10,694 bases of DNA, taken from an uncultured Eubacteriales bacterium (GTDB lineage Bacteria > Bacillota > Clostridia > UBA1381 > UMGS1253). A program made the position numbers and the translations under genes. The stretch covers positions 1 to 10,694 of the forward strand of contig URQR01000057.1 of the NCBI GenBank assembly GCA_900550065.1. Reading direction: 5' to 3'. Shown here piece by piece: positions 1 through 5,519 of the stretch (positions within the stretch are counted from its first letter, which is position 1; the number at the start of each line of letters is the position of its first letter). The notes under the pieces were generated by a model. That model made no database searches and was not told the DNA's origin. It worked only from the letters and a program-made list of their open reading frames with translations.

Positions 1-129
1 CACGTCAAAGTCGCTGTCAAGCCCAAACAGGCCGAAGCATCCGCTCACGATAACCGCAACAACGATTAGCGCCCCTACTAAAAACGTTATGAGAAATACC
101 TTTAAAAATATCTTTAATCCTCTGCTCAC
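1..129 (-). CDS. N-terminal fragment of a membrane-anchored protein, possibly a class A penicillin-binding protein
   Basis: Only the first 43 codons are in the window; the gene runs off the left edge. It starts at a GTG (129-127) behind a strong Shine-Dalgarno, AAGGAGG at 143-137, seven bases upstream. The product begins with a short basic stretch (SRGLK...K), then one hydrophobic segment of about 20 residues (roughly residues 11-30), then an acidic exit (LDSDFD). This is the layout of a type II signal anchor with the bulk of the protein outside the cell. In Clostridia, bifunctional penicillin-binding proteins often begin this way, with an Asp/Phe-rich turn soon after the membrane helix, but no catalytic domain is visible, so that identity is a guess. 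A different anchored envelope protein is equally possible. It has its own promoter-like element and is separated by 147 bp from the amidohydrolase upstream. Confidence 0.6.
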   Translation of the reverse strand, partial: MSRGLKIFLKVFLITFLVGALIVVAVIVSGCFGLFGLDSDFDV

Positions 130-198
130 GATGCAACCTCCTTATTAGTTGCCAAATGAAATGCTCTATAGAAAAATGGCTATACCATATTATCATAC

Positions 199-207
199 AG
201 TATAGCA
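199..207 (-). promoter_or_regulatory. Extended -10 promoter for the left-edge gene
   Basis: On the minus strand the sequence TGCTATACT (207-199) is an extended -10 element, about 70 bases ahead of the GTG start at 129. I see no good -35 hexamer at 16-18 bp. An extended -10 can partly replace one. The same TGCTATACT string occurs in the rimP promoter at 6462-6470, where it is paired with a proper -35. Confidence 0.45.
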
Positions 208-276
208 CAAAAAAATGAAGCAATTGTTACAAAAATATTAAATATAAAAATCTGTTCTCTTATACAGGCTTTTCTG

Positions 277-1449
277 TTATACGGCCCTGCTGCCGTTGAC
301 CCAAACGCCGCAAACCTTTGCATAAAAATCGACCGGATGGCGGTCAAGAAGCACAATATCCGCGTCTTTTCCGACCCTCAGAGAGCCGACGCGCGAGTCA
401 ATTCCACAATTATTTGCCGCATGAATCGTAATTGCCCGCAGCGCGGCGTCCTCGTCCATGCCATTTTTTACAGCGAGCGACGCGCAGAGCGGAAGGAATT
501 CGATTGGAACGACAGGGTGGTCGGTAATAATTGCGATATCAAGTCCTGCATCCGACAAAATTTTATAATTTTCAAAGCTGGAATTACGCAGCTCAATTTT
601 ACAGCGTTCACACAGCGCGGGACCGACCATAAGCGGCAGCTGCTCCTCCTTTAATATATCGCAAATCAGGCTGCCCTCCGTCGCGTGCTCAATCGTAATA
701 TTAATATCAAACTCTTTTGCAATCCGGATTGCGCTCATGATATCGTCCGCACGGTGCGCGTGTACCTTTGCCGGAATTTCTTTATTTAAAAGCGGGAGGA
801 GCGCCTCGAGCTTTATGTCGTAATCCGGCTTATCGTTGTCCTCCGGCGCGGCTTCATAGTCGCGCTTTGCCTGCCGGTATTCGGCGGCCTTAAACAGCGT
901 TTCGCGCAAAAGCGCCGCCATACCCATCCGTGTTACAGGCGTCTGATTTTTAGAATGGTATGTAGACTTTGGGTTTTCGCCGAGCGCAAATTTCATCGCG
1001 AGCGGCGCTTTTAGCAGCATTTGGTCAATGCTGTGCCCACACGTTTTAAGCGCGGCAAACTGTCCGCCAATCACGTTCGCGCTGCCCGGTCCGGTTACGA
1101 CGGTCGTAATGCCGGCGCGCAGCGCGTCGCCGAAGCAGCGGTCGAACGGATTCACCGCGTCGATTGCGCGCAGGTGCGGCGTGATAGGGTCGGTGTCCTC
1201 GTTGCCGTCTGCGCCTTCAAAGTCCATCGAGTCCTCCCACATGCCGATGTGGCAATGCGCGTCAATAAAACCGGGCGCAATGTGTGCGCCCGCCGCGTCA
1301 ATCACCTCCGCGCCGGGATAGCACGACGCGTCGAATTGTTCCATTGCGCCAACGCCGGTAATCTTTCCGTCTGCAAAGCAAATATAGCCGTTTTTGATAT
1401 CGCCGTCCTCACAGGTATGAAGATAGCCATTTTTGATAATCGTGGTCAT
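277..1449 (-). CDS. Metal-dependent amidohydrolase, imidazolonepropionase-like, substrate unknown
   Basis: This 390-residue cytosolic protein is a complete amidohydrolase-superfamily enzyme: N-terminal beta-sandwich strands, a TIM barrel, and a C-terminal return to the sandwich (VGSLRVGKDADIVLLD near 355-369). Expected metal ligands are visible: the HxH pair in GFIDAHCHIG (H65, H67), H230/H232 in KVHAHRADD, H255 in IEHATEG, and the catalytic Asp D310 in IITDHP. The stretch TDPITPHLRAIDAVNP (87-102) followed by TGPGSANVIGGQ (119-130) is characteristic of a subgroup usually annotated imidazolonepropionase-like or simply amidohydrolase, for which I know no settled substrate. No hut genes are nearby, so a histidine-degradation role is not supported. 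The ATG follows the trxB stop by 11 bp, with GGGGAAG as ribosome binding site, so it is very probably translated from the trxB mRNA. Length and motifs look intact. Confidence 0.9.
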   Translation of the reverse strand: MTTIIKNGYLHTCEDGDIKNGYICFADGKITGVGAMEQFDASCYPGAEVIDAAGAHIAPGFIDAHCHIGMWEDSMDFEGADGNEDTDPITPHLRAIDAVNPFDRCFGDALRAGITTVVTGPGSANVIGGQFAALKTCGHSIDQMLLKAPLAMKFALGENPKSTYHSKNQTPVTRMGMAALLRETLFKAAEYRQAKRDYEAAPEDNDKPDYDIKLEALLPLLNKEIPAKVHAHRADDIMSAIRIAKEFDINITIEHATEGSLICDILKEEQLPLMVGPALCERCKIELRNSSFENYKILSDAGLDIAIITDHPVVPIEFLPLCASLAVKNGMDEDAALRAITIHAANNCGIDSRVGSLRVGKDADIVLLDRHPVDFYAKVCGVWVNGSRAV

Positions 1450-1460
1450 AAATCTTCCCC

Positions 1461-2381
1461 TTATTCCGATTTTAAGATATAGTCAATCGCCGCGTTTGCG
1501 GCTACCGCGCCGTCCGACGCGGCGGTGATAATTTGCCGCAATGGTTTTTGCCGGATATCGCCCGCAGCAAACACGCCGTCAAGGCTCGTGCGCATTGATT
1601 CATCTGTGATAATATAGCCGCCTTCGTCACAGTCGAGCTGGTCTAAAAACAGTTTATTTTCCGCGATTGTTCCAACCGCTACGAATAAACCATTTACCGA
1701 TAGATCAGCTGTCTCGTCCGTTTTGACATTCTTTACTGTAATAGATTCTACACCGCCGTCTGCATCTGTGTTGACACTTGCTACAACGCTGTCATAAACC
1801 CGCTTGATTTTATCGCTGCCGTCAAGCTTATCGACTAAAATCTTCGCCGCGCGGTAGCTGTCACGACGATGAATCAGGTACACTTCTTTACAAAAATTTG
1901 CTAAAAACAGCGCATCCTCAAGCGCGGTGTCGCCGCCGCCCACAACTGCGACGCTTTTGCCCCGATAAAACGCGCCGTCGCATGTCGCGCAGTACGAGAT
2001 ACCGCTCCCGCGCAGCGCCTCCTCGTTCGACAGACCAAGCGTACGCGGCGTTGCGCCGGTACATAGAATCACCGCTTTTGCGCTGTACGTTTCATCCGCA
2101 CAGATAATCTTTTTCTCCGCACCTTCCAGTTCAAGCTTTTGTACGTCCTTATTGACAATTTCCGCCCCGAACCGCTTGATTTGCTGTTCCATATTCATCA
2201 CAAGCTCCGGGCCGGAGATCGGATCGACGAAACCAAGATAATTTTCCACCTCGTAGGTGGTTGCGGCTTGCCCGCCGCAAAAGAGTTTTTCAATCAATAT
2301 TGTTTTCATACCGCCGCGCAGACAGTACAGCGCAGCGCCAAGCCCTGCCGGTCCGCCGCCGATAATTGCTACATCATACAT
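1461..2381 (-). CDS. trxB: Thioredoxin-disulfide reductase (NADPH)
   Basis: This 306-residue flavoprotein reduces thioredoxin with NADPH in the cytosol. Domains in order: FAD-binding Rossmann motif IIGGGPAG (residues 6-13), an inserted NADPH domain with the redox-active CATC (131-134, in SYCATCDG), the NADPH dinucleotide motif VVGGGDTA (146-153) and the 2'-phosphate-binding HRRDSYRA (171-178), then the second FAD motif AAGDIRQKPLRQ (272-283). HRR and the RA that follows indicate NADPH preference rather than a ferredoxin-type enzyme. Length is typical of bacterial TrxB. The ATG at 2381 is preceded by GAGGGAAAG at suitable spacing. It is the first gene of an operon with the amidohydrolase and lies behind a roughly 250-base leader that can fold extensively. 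No thioredoxin gene is in the window. Confidence 0.96.
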   Translation of the reverse strand: MYDVAIIGGGPAGLGAALYCLRGGMKTILIEKLFCGGQAATTYEVENYLGFVDPISGPELVMNMEQQIKRFGAEIVNKDVQKLELEGAEKKIICADETYSAKAVILCTGATPRTLGLSNEEALRGSGISYCATCDGAFYRGKSVAVVGGGDTALEDALFLANFCKEVYLIHRRDSYRAAKILVDKLDGSDKIKRVYDSVVASVNTDADGGVESITVKNVKTDETADLSVNGLFVAVGTIAENKLFLDQLDCDEGGYIITDESMRTSLDGVFAAGDIRQKPLRQIITAASDGAVAANAAIDYILKSE

Positions 2382-2433
2382 ATATCTTTCCCTCTTTCGT
2401 TACTTTAATTTTTTTAACGCAGAAATCTTGTTT

Positions 2434-2450
2434 TGCGTCTTTGTACTAAA
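2434..2450 (-). repeat. Third, partial unit of the same module next to trxB
   Basis: Read on the plus strand, TGCGTCTTTGTACTA here matches TGCGCATTTGTACTA at 2531-2545, and 15 of 18 bases agree over 2434-2451 versus 2531-2548. As in the other units, a -10-like box (minus-strand TTTAGT, 2450-2445) stands a few bases ahead of a GCGCA-type hairpin (2438-2434 with 2421-2417). The rest of the module is absent. Confidence 0.4.
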
Positions 2451-2489
2451 AATTTAATACGAATCTGAAGAAGGCACGATGCGGCGTTT

Positions 2490-2547
2490 GCCCCGACAGT
2501 GACTTCTTCCAAGCACAGAAGCCATGCTTCTGCGCATTTGTACTATA
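2490..2547 (-). repeat. trxB-proximal copy of a duplicated hairpin-plus-promoter module
   Basis: This stretch aligns end to end with 2609-2661. Both copies, read on the plus strand, begin GCCCCGA, continue through CTTC and AAGC, form a GC-rich hairpin with a three-base loop and end in a -10-like box (ACTATA here, ATTATA in the other). The 10-bp hairpin is 2513-2522 with 2526-2535. The trxB-proximal copy lacks the TTCCTGC side hairpin found next to the other copy and looks like a shortened or decayed version. Confidence 0.6.
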
Positions 2548-2608
2548 AATGTGAAATGTGGCACAAATCCAAAGAATTGTGTTCCTGCGCAGCAGGAAGA
2601 GGGGCGGC

Positions 2609-2661
2609 GCCCCGATAACAATTCTTCTAAGCGCAAAAGCTCCGCTTTTGCGTATATTATA
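2609..2661 (-). repeat. trxB-distal copy of the duplicated hairpin-plus-promoter module
   Basis: This is the better-formed copy. Its 9-bp hairpin is 2632-2640 with 2644-2652. Against the other copy, one A-T pair (2636/2648) is replaced by G-C (2518/2530), and one G-C pair (2651/2633) becomes G.U in the minus-strand RNA (2533/2515). Pairing is therefore kept while sequence changes. Its -10 box is a consensus TATAAT, so if only one copy initiates transcription this is the likelier one. Confidence 0.6.
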
Positions 2662-2664
2662 GCA
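2656..2664 (-). promoter_or_regulatory. trxB: Extended -10 promoter driving the trxB leader
   Basis: The minus strand carries TGCTATAAT (2664-2656), a perfect extended -10. Initiation about seven bases downstream would fall at roughly 2649-2652, exactly at the first base of hairpin I, so the mRNA would begin with a stem-loop. No convincing -35 lies at 17 bp; TTGCCG is present but only 12 bp away. Confidence 0.55.
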
Positions 2665-2671
2665 TAACCTA

Positions 2672-2706
2672 TGCGGCAATGCACGAAAAATTTTACATTG
2701 CGGCAA
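2672..2706. repeat. Direct and inverted repeats in the -35 region of the trxB promoter
   Basis: TGCGGCAA occurs twice in the same orientation, at 2672-2679 and 2699-2706, exactly 27 bp apart. Overlapping these, GCAATG (2676-2681) and CATTGC (2696-2701) form an inverted repeat around an A/T-rich centre. The position just upstream of the -10 would suit a transcription factor operator. No known operator consensus is recognised. Confidence 0.35.
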
Positions 2707-2712
2707 GGATTC

Positions 2713-2742
2713 TTTATAGTATTTCCGCTTTCTTTGTGTAAA
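2713..2742 (-). promoter_or_regulatory. Second possible trxB-directed promoter
   Basis: On the minus strand TTTACA (2742-2737) and TATAAA (2718-2713) are separated by 18 bp. This is a reasonable sigma-A-type promoter upstream of the extended -10 site. A transcript from here would include the repeats at 2672-2706 and the whole folded leader. Confidence 0.35.
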
Positions 2743-2801
2743 TACGTGGAAAAAAGGGACATCCTGCGGCGGGTAAAAAAATTTTTCTCACGGGTTTATG
2801 C

Positions 2802-2830
2802 TTGTATTGTTGCACAATCTGTTGTATAAT
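2802..2830 (+). promoter_or_regulatory. Promoter of the CrtO-like / glycosyltransferase genes
   Basis: TTGTAT (2802-2807), a 17-bp spacer and a consensus TATAAT (2825-2830) form a clear sigma-A-type promoter, about 40 bp ahead of the start codon at 2871. It also shows that the open frame beginning at the TTG of 2802 cannot be translated from there, because that codon is the -35 box. Confidence 0.75.
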
Positions 2831-2870
2831 GATTAGCATGGGGTTTAAATATGAGGTGATGGTGGCTTAC

Positions 2871-3398
2871 ATGATACTTGATTTTATCATAAAATTTGTT
2901 TATAATGGGCTCTTAGCGCTGGTGATTGGGGTATTAAGCGCTGTAATTGGGAACTTTATCCCGCGGGAGCGTATCCATTATGACCGCTTTCCGTTTCGAG
3001 AGTACCGGTTTGAGCGGGGCGGTAAGCTGTACCAACTGTTTGGCATTGAGCGCTGGAAGCTCAAGCTGCCGGATATCAGCGAATACATAAAAAGCGTGTT
3101 TCCGAAAAAGGTTGAGCCGGAAGCGGCAAAGGACAGCCGCTATTTTGCCCGGTTTGCAAAGGAAACGTGCGTGTCCGAGCTTGTGCATTTTGCGCTGATT
3201 TTGATTTCTCCGGTCTATCTTGTGCTAAACTGGGATCCGGAGTGGGGTGTAGCGGTCATGCTGATTGACATTGTGGTGAATATCCCCTTTATCATGGTAC
3301 AGCGGTATAACAGGCCGCGCCTTGTGCGCGTGGCCGAGCGCGGCAGCAGACACCATACGCTCTGTGGGCAGGGGAAGCCTGTAGAGGAAAAGGTGTAG
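2871..3398 (+). CDS. CrtO-family membrane protein (glycosyl-4,4'-diaponeurosporenoate acyltransferase-like)
   Basis: The start at ATG 2871 gives 175 residues. An upstream in-frame ATG at 2859 abuts the GAGGTG at 2853-2858 and is too close to use it; ATG 2838 has no ribosome binding site and lies within a few bases of the expected transcription start. Hydrophobic segments are at about 8-29, 104-120 and 124-144. Between the first two is a soluble stretch with the family-like blocks NFIPRERIHYDRFPF (28-42) and LYQLFGIERWKLKLPD (53-68), then KETCVSELVHF (97-107) and QRYNRPRL (144-151). I recognise these as the CrtO family, whose Staphylococcus member adds a fatty acid to the sugar of the carotenoid staphyloxanthin at the membrane. 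E98, E103 and H106 are candidate active-site residues. No carotenoid-making gene is seen nearby, so the true acceptor may be another glycolipid. It is followed after 77 bp by a glycosyltransferase. Confidence 0.8.
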   Translation: MILDFIIKFVYNGLLALVIGVLSAVIGNFIPRERIHYDRFPFREYRFERGGKLYQLFGIERWKLKLPDISEYIKSVFPKKVEPEAAKDSRYFARFAKETCVSELVHFALILISPVYLVLNWDPEWGVAVMLIDIVVNIPFIMVQRYNRPRLVRVAERGSRHHTLCGQGKPVEEKV

Positions 3399-3475
3399 GA
3401 TTTATAGATCAGGGCTTTATGGGGTGGAATACTTTTTTTAGCGGTGAATCCAAAGAAAGGCATGGTCTTAGGTAA

Positions 3476-4738
3476 ATGCAGATTTTGTACACAGTTATTT
3501 ATGTCATCGGCACATGCATGATGATTGCTTTGTATGCGTATGGCTTCTTCTATTTATATACGGCGTTGCACGCATATAAAAAAGTTCCGAAGATAAAGGA
3601 AAGCGAAATTAAAAAACGGTTCGCGGTGCTGATTCCCGCGAGAAATGAGGCCGGCGTTATTGGTGCGCTGATTGCTTCATTACAAAAACAGAAATACCCA
3701 AAAGAGTTATATGATATCATTGTGATTCCGAATAATTGTACGGATAACACCGAACAGGCCGCGGCGGAGGCGGGCGCAAAAATCATGAAGTGCCGCGGCA
3801 GCGTCAAGTCGAAGGGCGAGGTGCTCTCCGACATATTTGACCAGTTAATCCATATGAGTGAGAGCGAATATGACGCGGTGCTGATTTTTGACGCCGATAA
3901 TTTGGTACATCCGGAATTTATTGCGAAGATGAATGATGCGCTGATGAGCGGCGCAATGGTGGCGCAGGGCTACAGGGACAGCAAAAATCCTTCAGACACA
4001 TGGGTTTCGGGGTGCCACAGCGTTTATTATTATATCGTAAACGGCTTTTTTAACCGGGCGCGTATGGCGCTGGGGTGGTCGGCTGCGCTCAACGGCACGG
4101 GCTTTATGATTTCGACGCAGCTTTTAAAGGAGCATCCGTTTGAAACGTATTCCATGACGGAGGACATCGAATACAGCTCTATCGTAATTTCCAGATATAA
4201 AGAGAAGATTATGTGGGTGCCGGACGCGGTGACTTATGACGAGCAGCCCTTGCTATTTTCCGAGTCGGTGACGCAGCGCCGCCGGTGGACGGTCGGTACG
4301 GTACAGTGCTTTAAACGGTATGCACGTACGCTGCTGAAAAACACGTTTAAAGATAAAAATATGTCCTGCCTTGATATGTTCGTACTCTACAGTGCGCCAT
4401 ATATGCAGATTGCGGGCCTTGTGCCGGTATTGATGACAGTAGCGGCGTTTATCCATATGACGGTTTTGAGTATTGCCGAGCAGTATTTGCTGCTGTTCTT
4501 GGGCGGATCGATTTTAAGCACGCTGGGATGCTATGCCGCGACGATGATTGCAGTCTGTCTTGTGCTCAAGCTGGAACATAAGCCGATTAAACCGCATTGG
4601 AAGGCGATTTTCGGGTTTGGAATCTTTCTTTTGAGCTGGCTCCCAATCGGGATTTGGGCGCTGATTCATCCGAAGTGTCATTGGCGTGAAATTAAGCATA
4701 CGAGAAGTGTGGACTTAGACGAGCTGATGAATGGCTGA
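3476..4738 (+). CDS. Membrane-bound family 2 glycosyltransferase
   Basis: This 420-residue protein has one N-terminal membrane helix (about 5-28), a cytosolic GT2 domain (about 48-275) and three or four C-terminal membrane helices (about 305-330, 335-363, 376-397). The GT-A fold motifs are present: VLIPARNEAGVI (51-62), the metal-binding DAD in IFDADN (137-142), NGTGF (206-210), TEDIE (228-232) with the catalytic-base Asp, and QRRRW (267-271). TED plus Q(R)xRW is the signature of processive GT2 enzymes of the cellulose/hyaluronan/poly-GlcNAc synthase type, though some members add only single sugars to lipids. The donor and acceptor cannot be read from sequence. It lies 77 bp downstream of the CrtO-like gene with no terminator between, so probably the same mRNA. 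The ribosome binding site is weak (TTAGG close to the ATG, AAAGAAAGG farther off). Confidence 0.88.
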   Translation: MQILYTVIYVIGTCMMIALYAYGFFYLYTALHAYKKVPKIKESEIKKRFAVLIPARNEAGVIGALIASLQKQKYPKELYDIIVIPNNCTDNTEQAAAEAGAKIMKCRGSVKSKGEVLSDIFDQLIHMSESEYDAVLIFDADNLVHPEFIAKMNDALMSGAMVAQGYRDSKNPSDTWVSGCHSVYYYIVNGFFNRARMALGWSAALNGTGFMISTQLLKEHPFETYSMTEDIEYSSIVISRYKEKIMWVPDAVTYDEQPLLFSESVTQRRRWTVGTVQCFKRYARTLLKNTFKDKNMSCLDMFVLYSAPYMQIAGLVPVLMTVAAFIHMTVLSIAEQYLLLFLGGSILSTLGCYAATMIAVCLVLKLEHKPIKPHWKAIFGFGIFLLSWLPIGIWALIHPKCHWREIKHTRSVDLDELMNG

Positions 4739-4752
4739 GGCGGTGAGCTACA

Positions 4753-5325
4753 TTGGGGAAAGAAATATCTGAAATGACTTTGGAAGAGCTGTGGGAACTG
4801 TTTCCTATCATTTTGTCCGAGCACAGGGCCGAGTGGAGCGATTGGTTTGAAGAAGAACGCGCCTTGCTTCGTGCGCTTCTGCCTGCGGCGGATACTGCAC
4901 GAATCAGCCATATTGGAAGCACGGCCGTCAGTACGATTTGGGCGAAACCGACTGTAGATATTTTGATTGAGTTTAAGTGGGCGGACGGTTTACAAGCAGC
5001 GGTAGATGCGTTACGGAATGTTGAGGGTTATATTCCAATGTACATGCATAAAACGCGCGCGTCTTTCGTCAAGGGATATACGCTGCAAGGATTTGCACAG
5101 CGGGTGTTCCATTTACACTTGCGCGTGTGGGGCGACAACGACGAGCTGTACTTCCGCGATTATTTAAAGGAACATTTTGATACTGCGAGAGAATATGAAG
5201 CGTTAAAACTTGGCTTGTGGAAGCAGTATGAACATAATCGGGACGCCTATACGGACGCAAAGGGAAGCTTTGTAAAGGAAGCCACGCGGCGGGCGAAACA
5301 GTTGTATGGCGAGAGATATGCCTGA
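4753..5325 (+). CDS. GrpB family protein (UPF0157), nucleotidyltransferase-like
   Basis: The product is about 190 residues from the TTG at 4753, which has GAGGCGGTGAG just upstream; the ATG at 4774 would give 183 residues but has a poor ribosome binding site. Family blocks are clear: HIGSTAV (53-59) followed by AKPTVDILIEF (64-74), FHLHLRV (119-125) and YFRDYLKEH (133-141). GrpB proteins share the nucleotidyltransferase fold, with the GS and the later Asp of DI in the positions of the usual catalytic motif. Their biological role is poorly known; some are fused to dephospho-CoA kinase. The usual GSTAVPG has lost its Pro-Gly here (GSTAVSTIW), a small divergence. The gene starts 14 bp after the glycosyltransferase stop and is followed directly by a terminator, so it is the last gene of that transcript. 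No functional link to its neighbours is evident. Confidence 0.87.
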   Translation: MGKEISEMTLEELWELFPIILSEHRAEWSDWFEEERALLRALLPAADTARISHIGSTAVSTIWAKPTVDILIEFKWADGLQAAVDALRNVEGYIPMYMHKTRASFVKGYTLQGFAQRVFHLHLRVWGDNDELYFRDYLKEHFDTAREYEALKLGLWKQYEHNRDAYTDAKGSFVKEATRRAKQLYGERYA

Positions 5326-5346
5326 CGGCAGTTACAATAAGTGGTG

Positions 5347-5378
5347 AAAAGCGCGGTCTGTTTAGACGGCGTTTTTTT
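5347..5378 (+). terminator. Rho-independent terminator after the GrpB gene
   Basis: GTCT (5356-5359) pairs with AGAC (5364-5367) over a GTTT loop. After one G.G mismatch the stem continues as CGC/GCG, a G.U pair and AAAA/TTTT, running into seven T residues (5372-5378). It closes the transcript that begins at the promoter near 2802. Confidence 0.8.
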
Positions 5379-5424
5379 ATATAGTGATTATTATTTTTCC
5401 TGTTGTATAGAGCCGCGAAAAATC

Positions 5425-5453
5425 TTTACAAATAACAGCGGTAATGATATAAT
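5425..5453 (+). promoter_or_regulatory. Promoter of the UbiA-family gene
   Basis: TTTACA (5425-5430), a 17-bp spacer and TATAAT (5448-5453) preceded by TG one base away (extended -10). It lies between the upstream terminator and the gene, which makes the gene an independent transcription unit with a leader of about 60 bases. Confidence 0.8.
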
Positions 5454-5519
5454 CAGAACGAAATCTTTCGGCTTTTAATTTTGTACATTGCAATATTTTT
5501 ACTGTAGAAGGGGTGCAGC

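Larger units (their letters stand above)
2417..2652 (-). ncRNA. Highly folded leader RNA (or small RNA) upstream of trxB
   Basis: No gene is credible here, but on the minus strand the DNA is nearly continuous secondary structure. In transcript order: hairpin I, 9 bp, 2652-2644 with 2640-2632, loop GGA; a 9-bp stem 2626-2618 with 2580-2572 (AAGAATTGT/ACAATTCTT) enclosing two hairpins, GGGGC/GCCCC at 2613-2601 and TTCCTGC/GCAGGAA at 2598-2582, so a three-way junction; hairpin III, 8 bp, 2568-2561 with 2543-2536; hairpin IV, 10 bp, 2535-2526 with 2522-2513; stem V, GAAGAAG/CTTCTTC, 2509-2503 with 2473-2467; and a last hairpin at 2438-2417. Linkers are 0-5 bases apart from the last gap. Internal G.U pairs in III and IV would be A.C mismatches on the plus strand, which favours minus-strand transcription. 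The last hairpin gives the opposite hint. It matches no riboswitch or T-box I can recognise. Function is unknown; expression is inferred. Confidence 0.5.

Noticed and set aside
230..276. A possible terminator after the amidohydrolase (minus-strand CTGT/ACAG followed by ATTTTT)
   Set aside because: The stem is only 4 bp with a long loop; too weak to annotate.
1021..1482. A plus-strand open frame of 153 codons opposite the amidohydrolase, and similar shadows opposite trxB, GT2, rimP and nusA
   Set aside because: All lie inside well-supported genes on the other strand and have no domain, promoter or ribosome binding site of their own.
2572..2652. A hammerhead or twister ribozyme in the three-way junction
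   Set aside because: The hammerhead core CUGAUGA...GAAA is absent and the twister internal-loop bases do not line up. The three-way shape alone is not sufficient.
2446..2762. Two overlapping open frames on the minus strand (86 and 102 residues) in the trxB/crtO intergenic region
   Set aside because: They lie across the hairpin repeats and candidate promoters, overlap each other in different frames, have no ribosome binding site that I can see, and their residues are Arg/Phe/Leu-rich translations of the repeated stems.
2802..2870. N-terminal extension of the CrtO-like protein from TTG 2802 or ATG 2838
   Set aside because: TTG 2802 is the -35 box of the promoter, and ATG 2838 is about at the expected transcription start with no Shine-Dalgarno.
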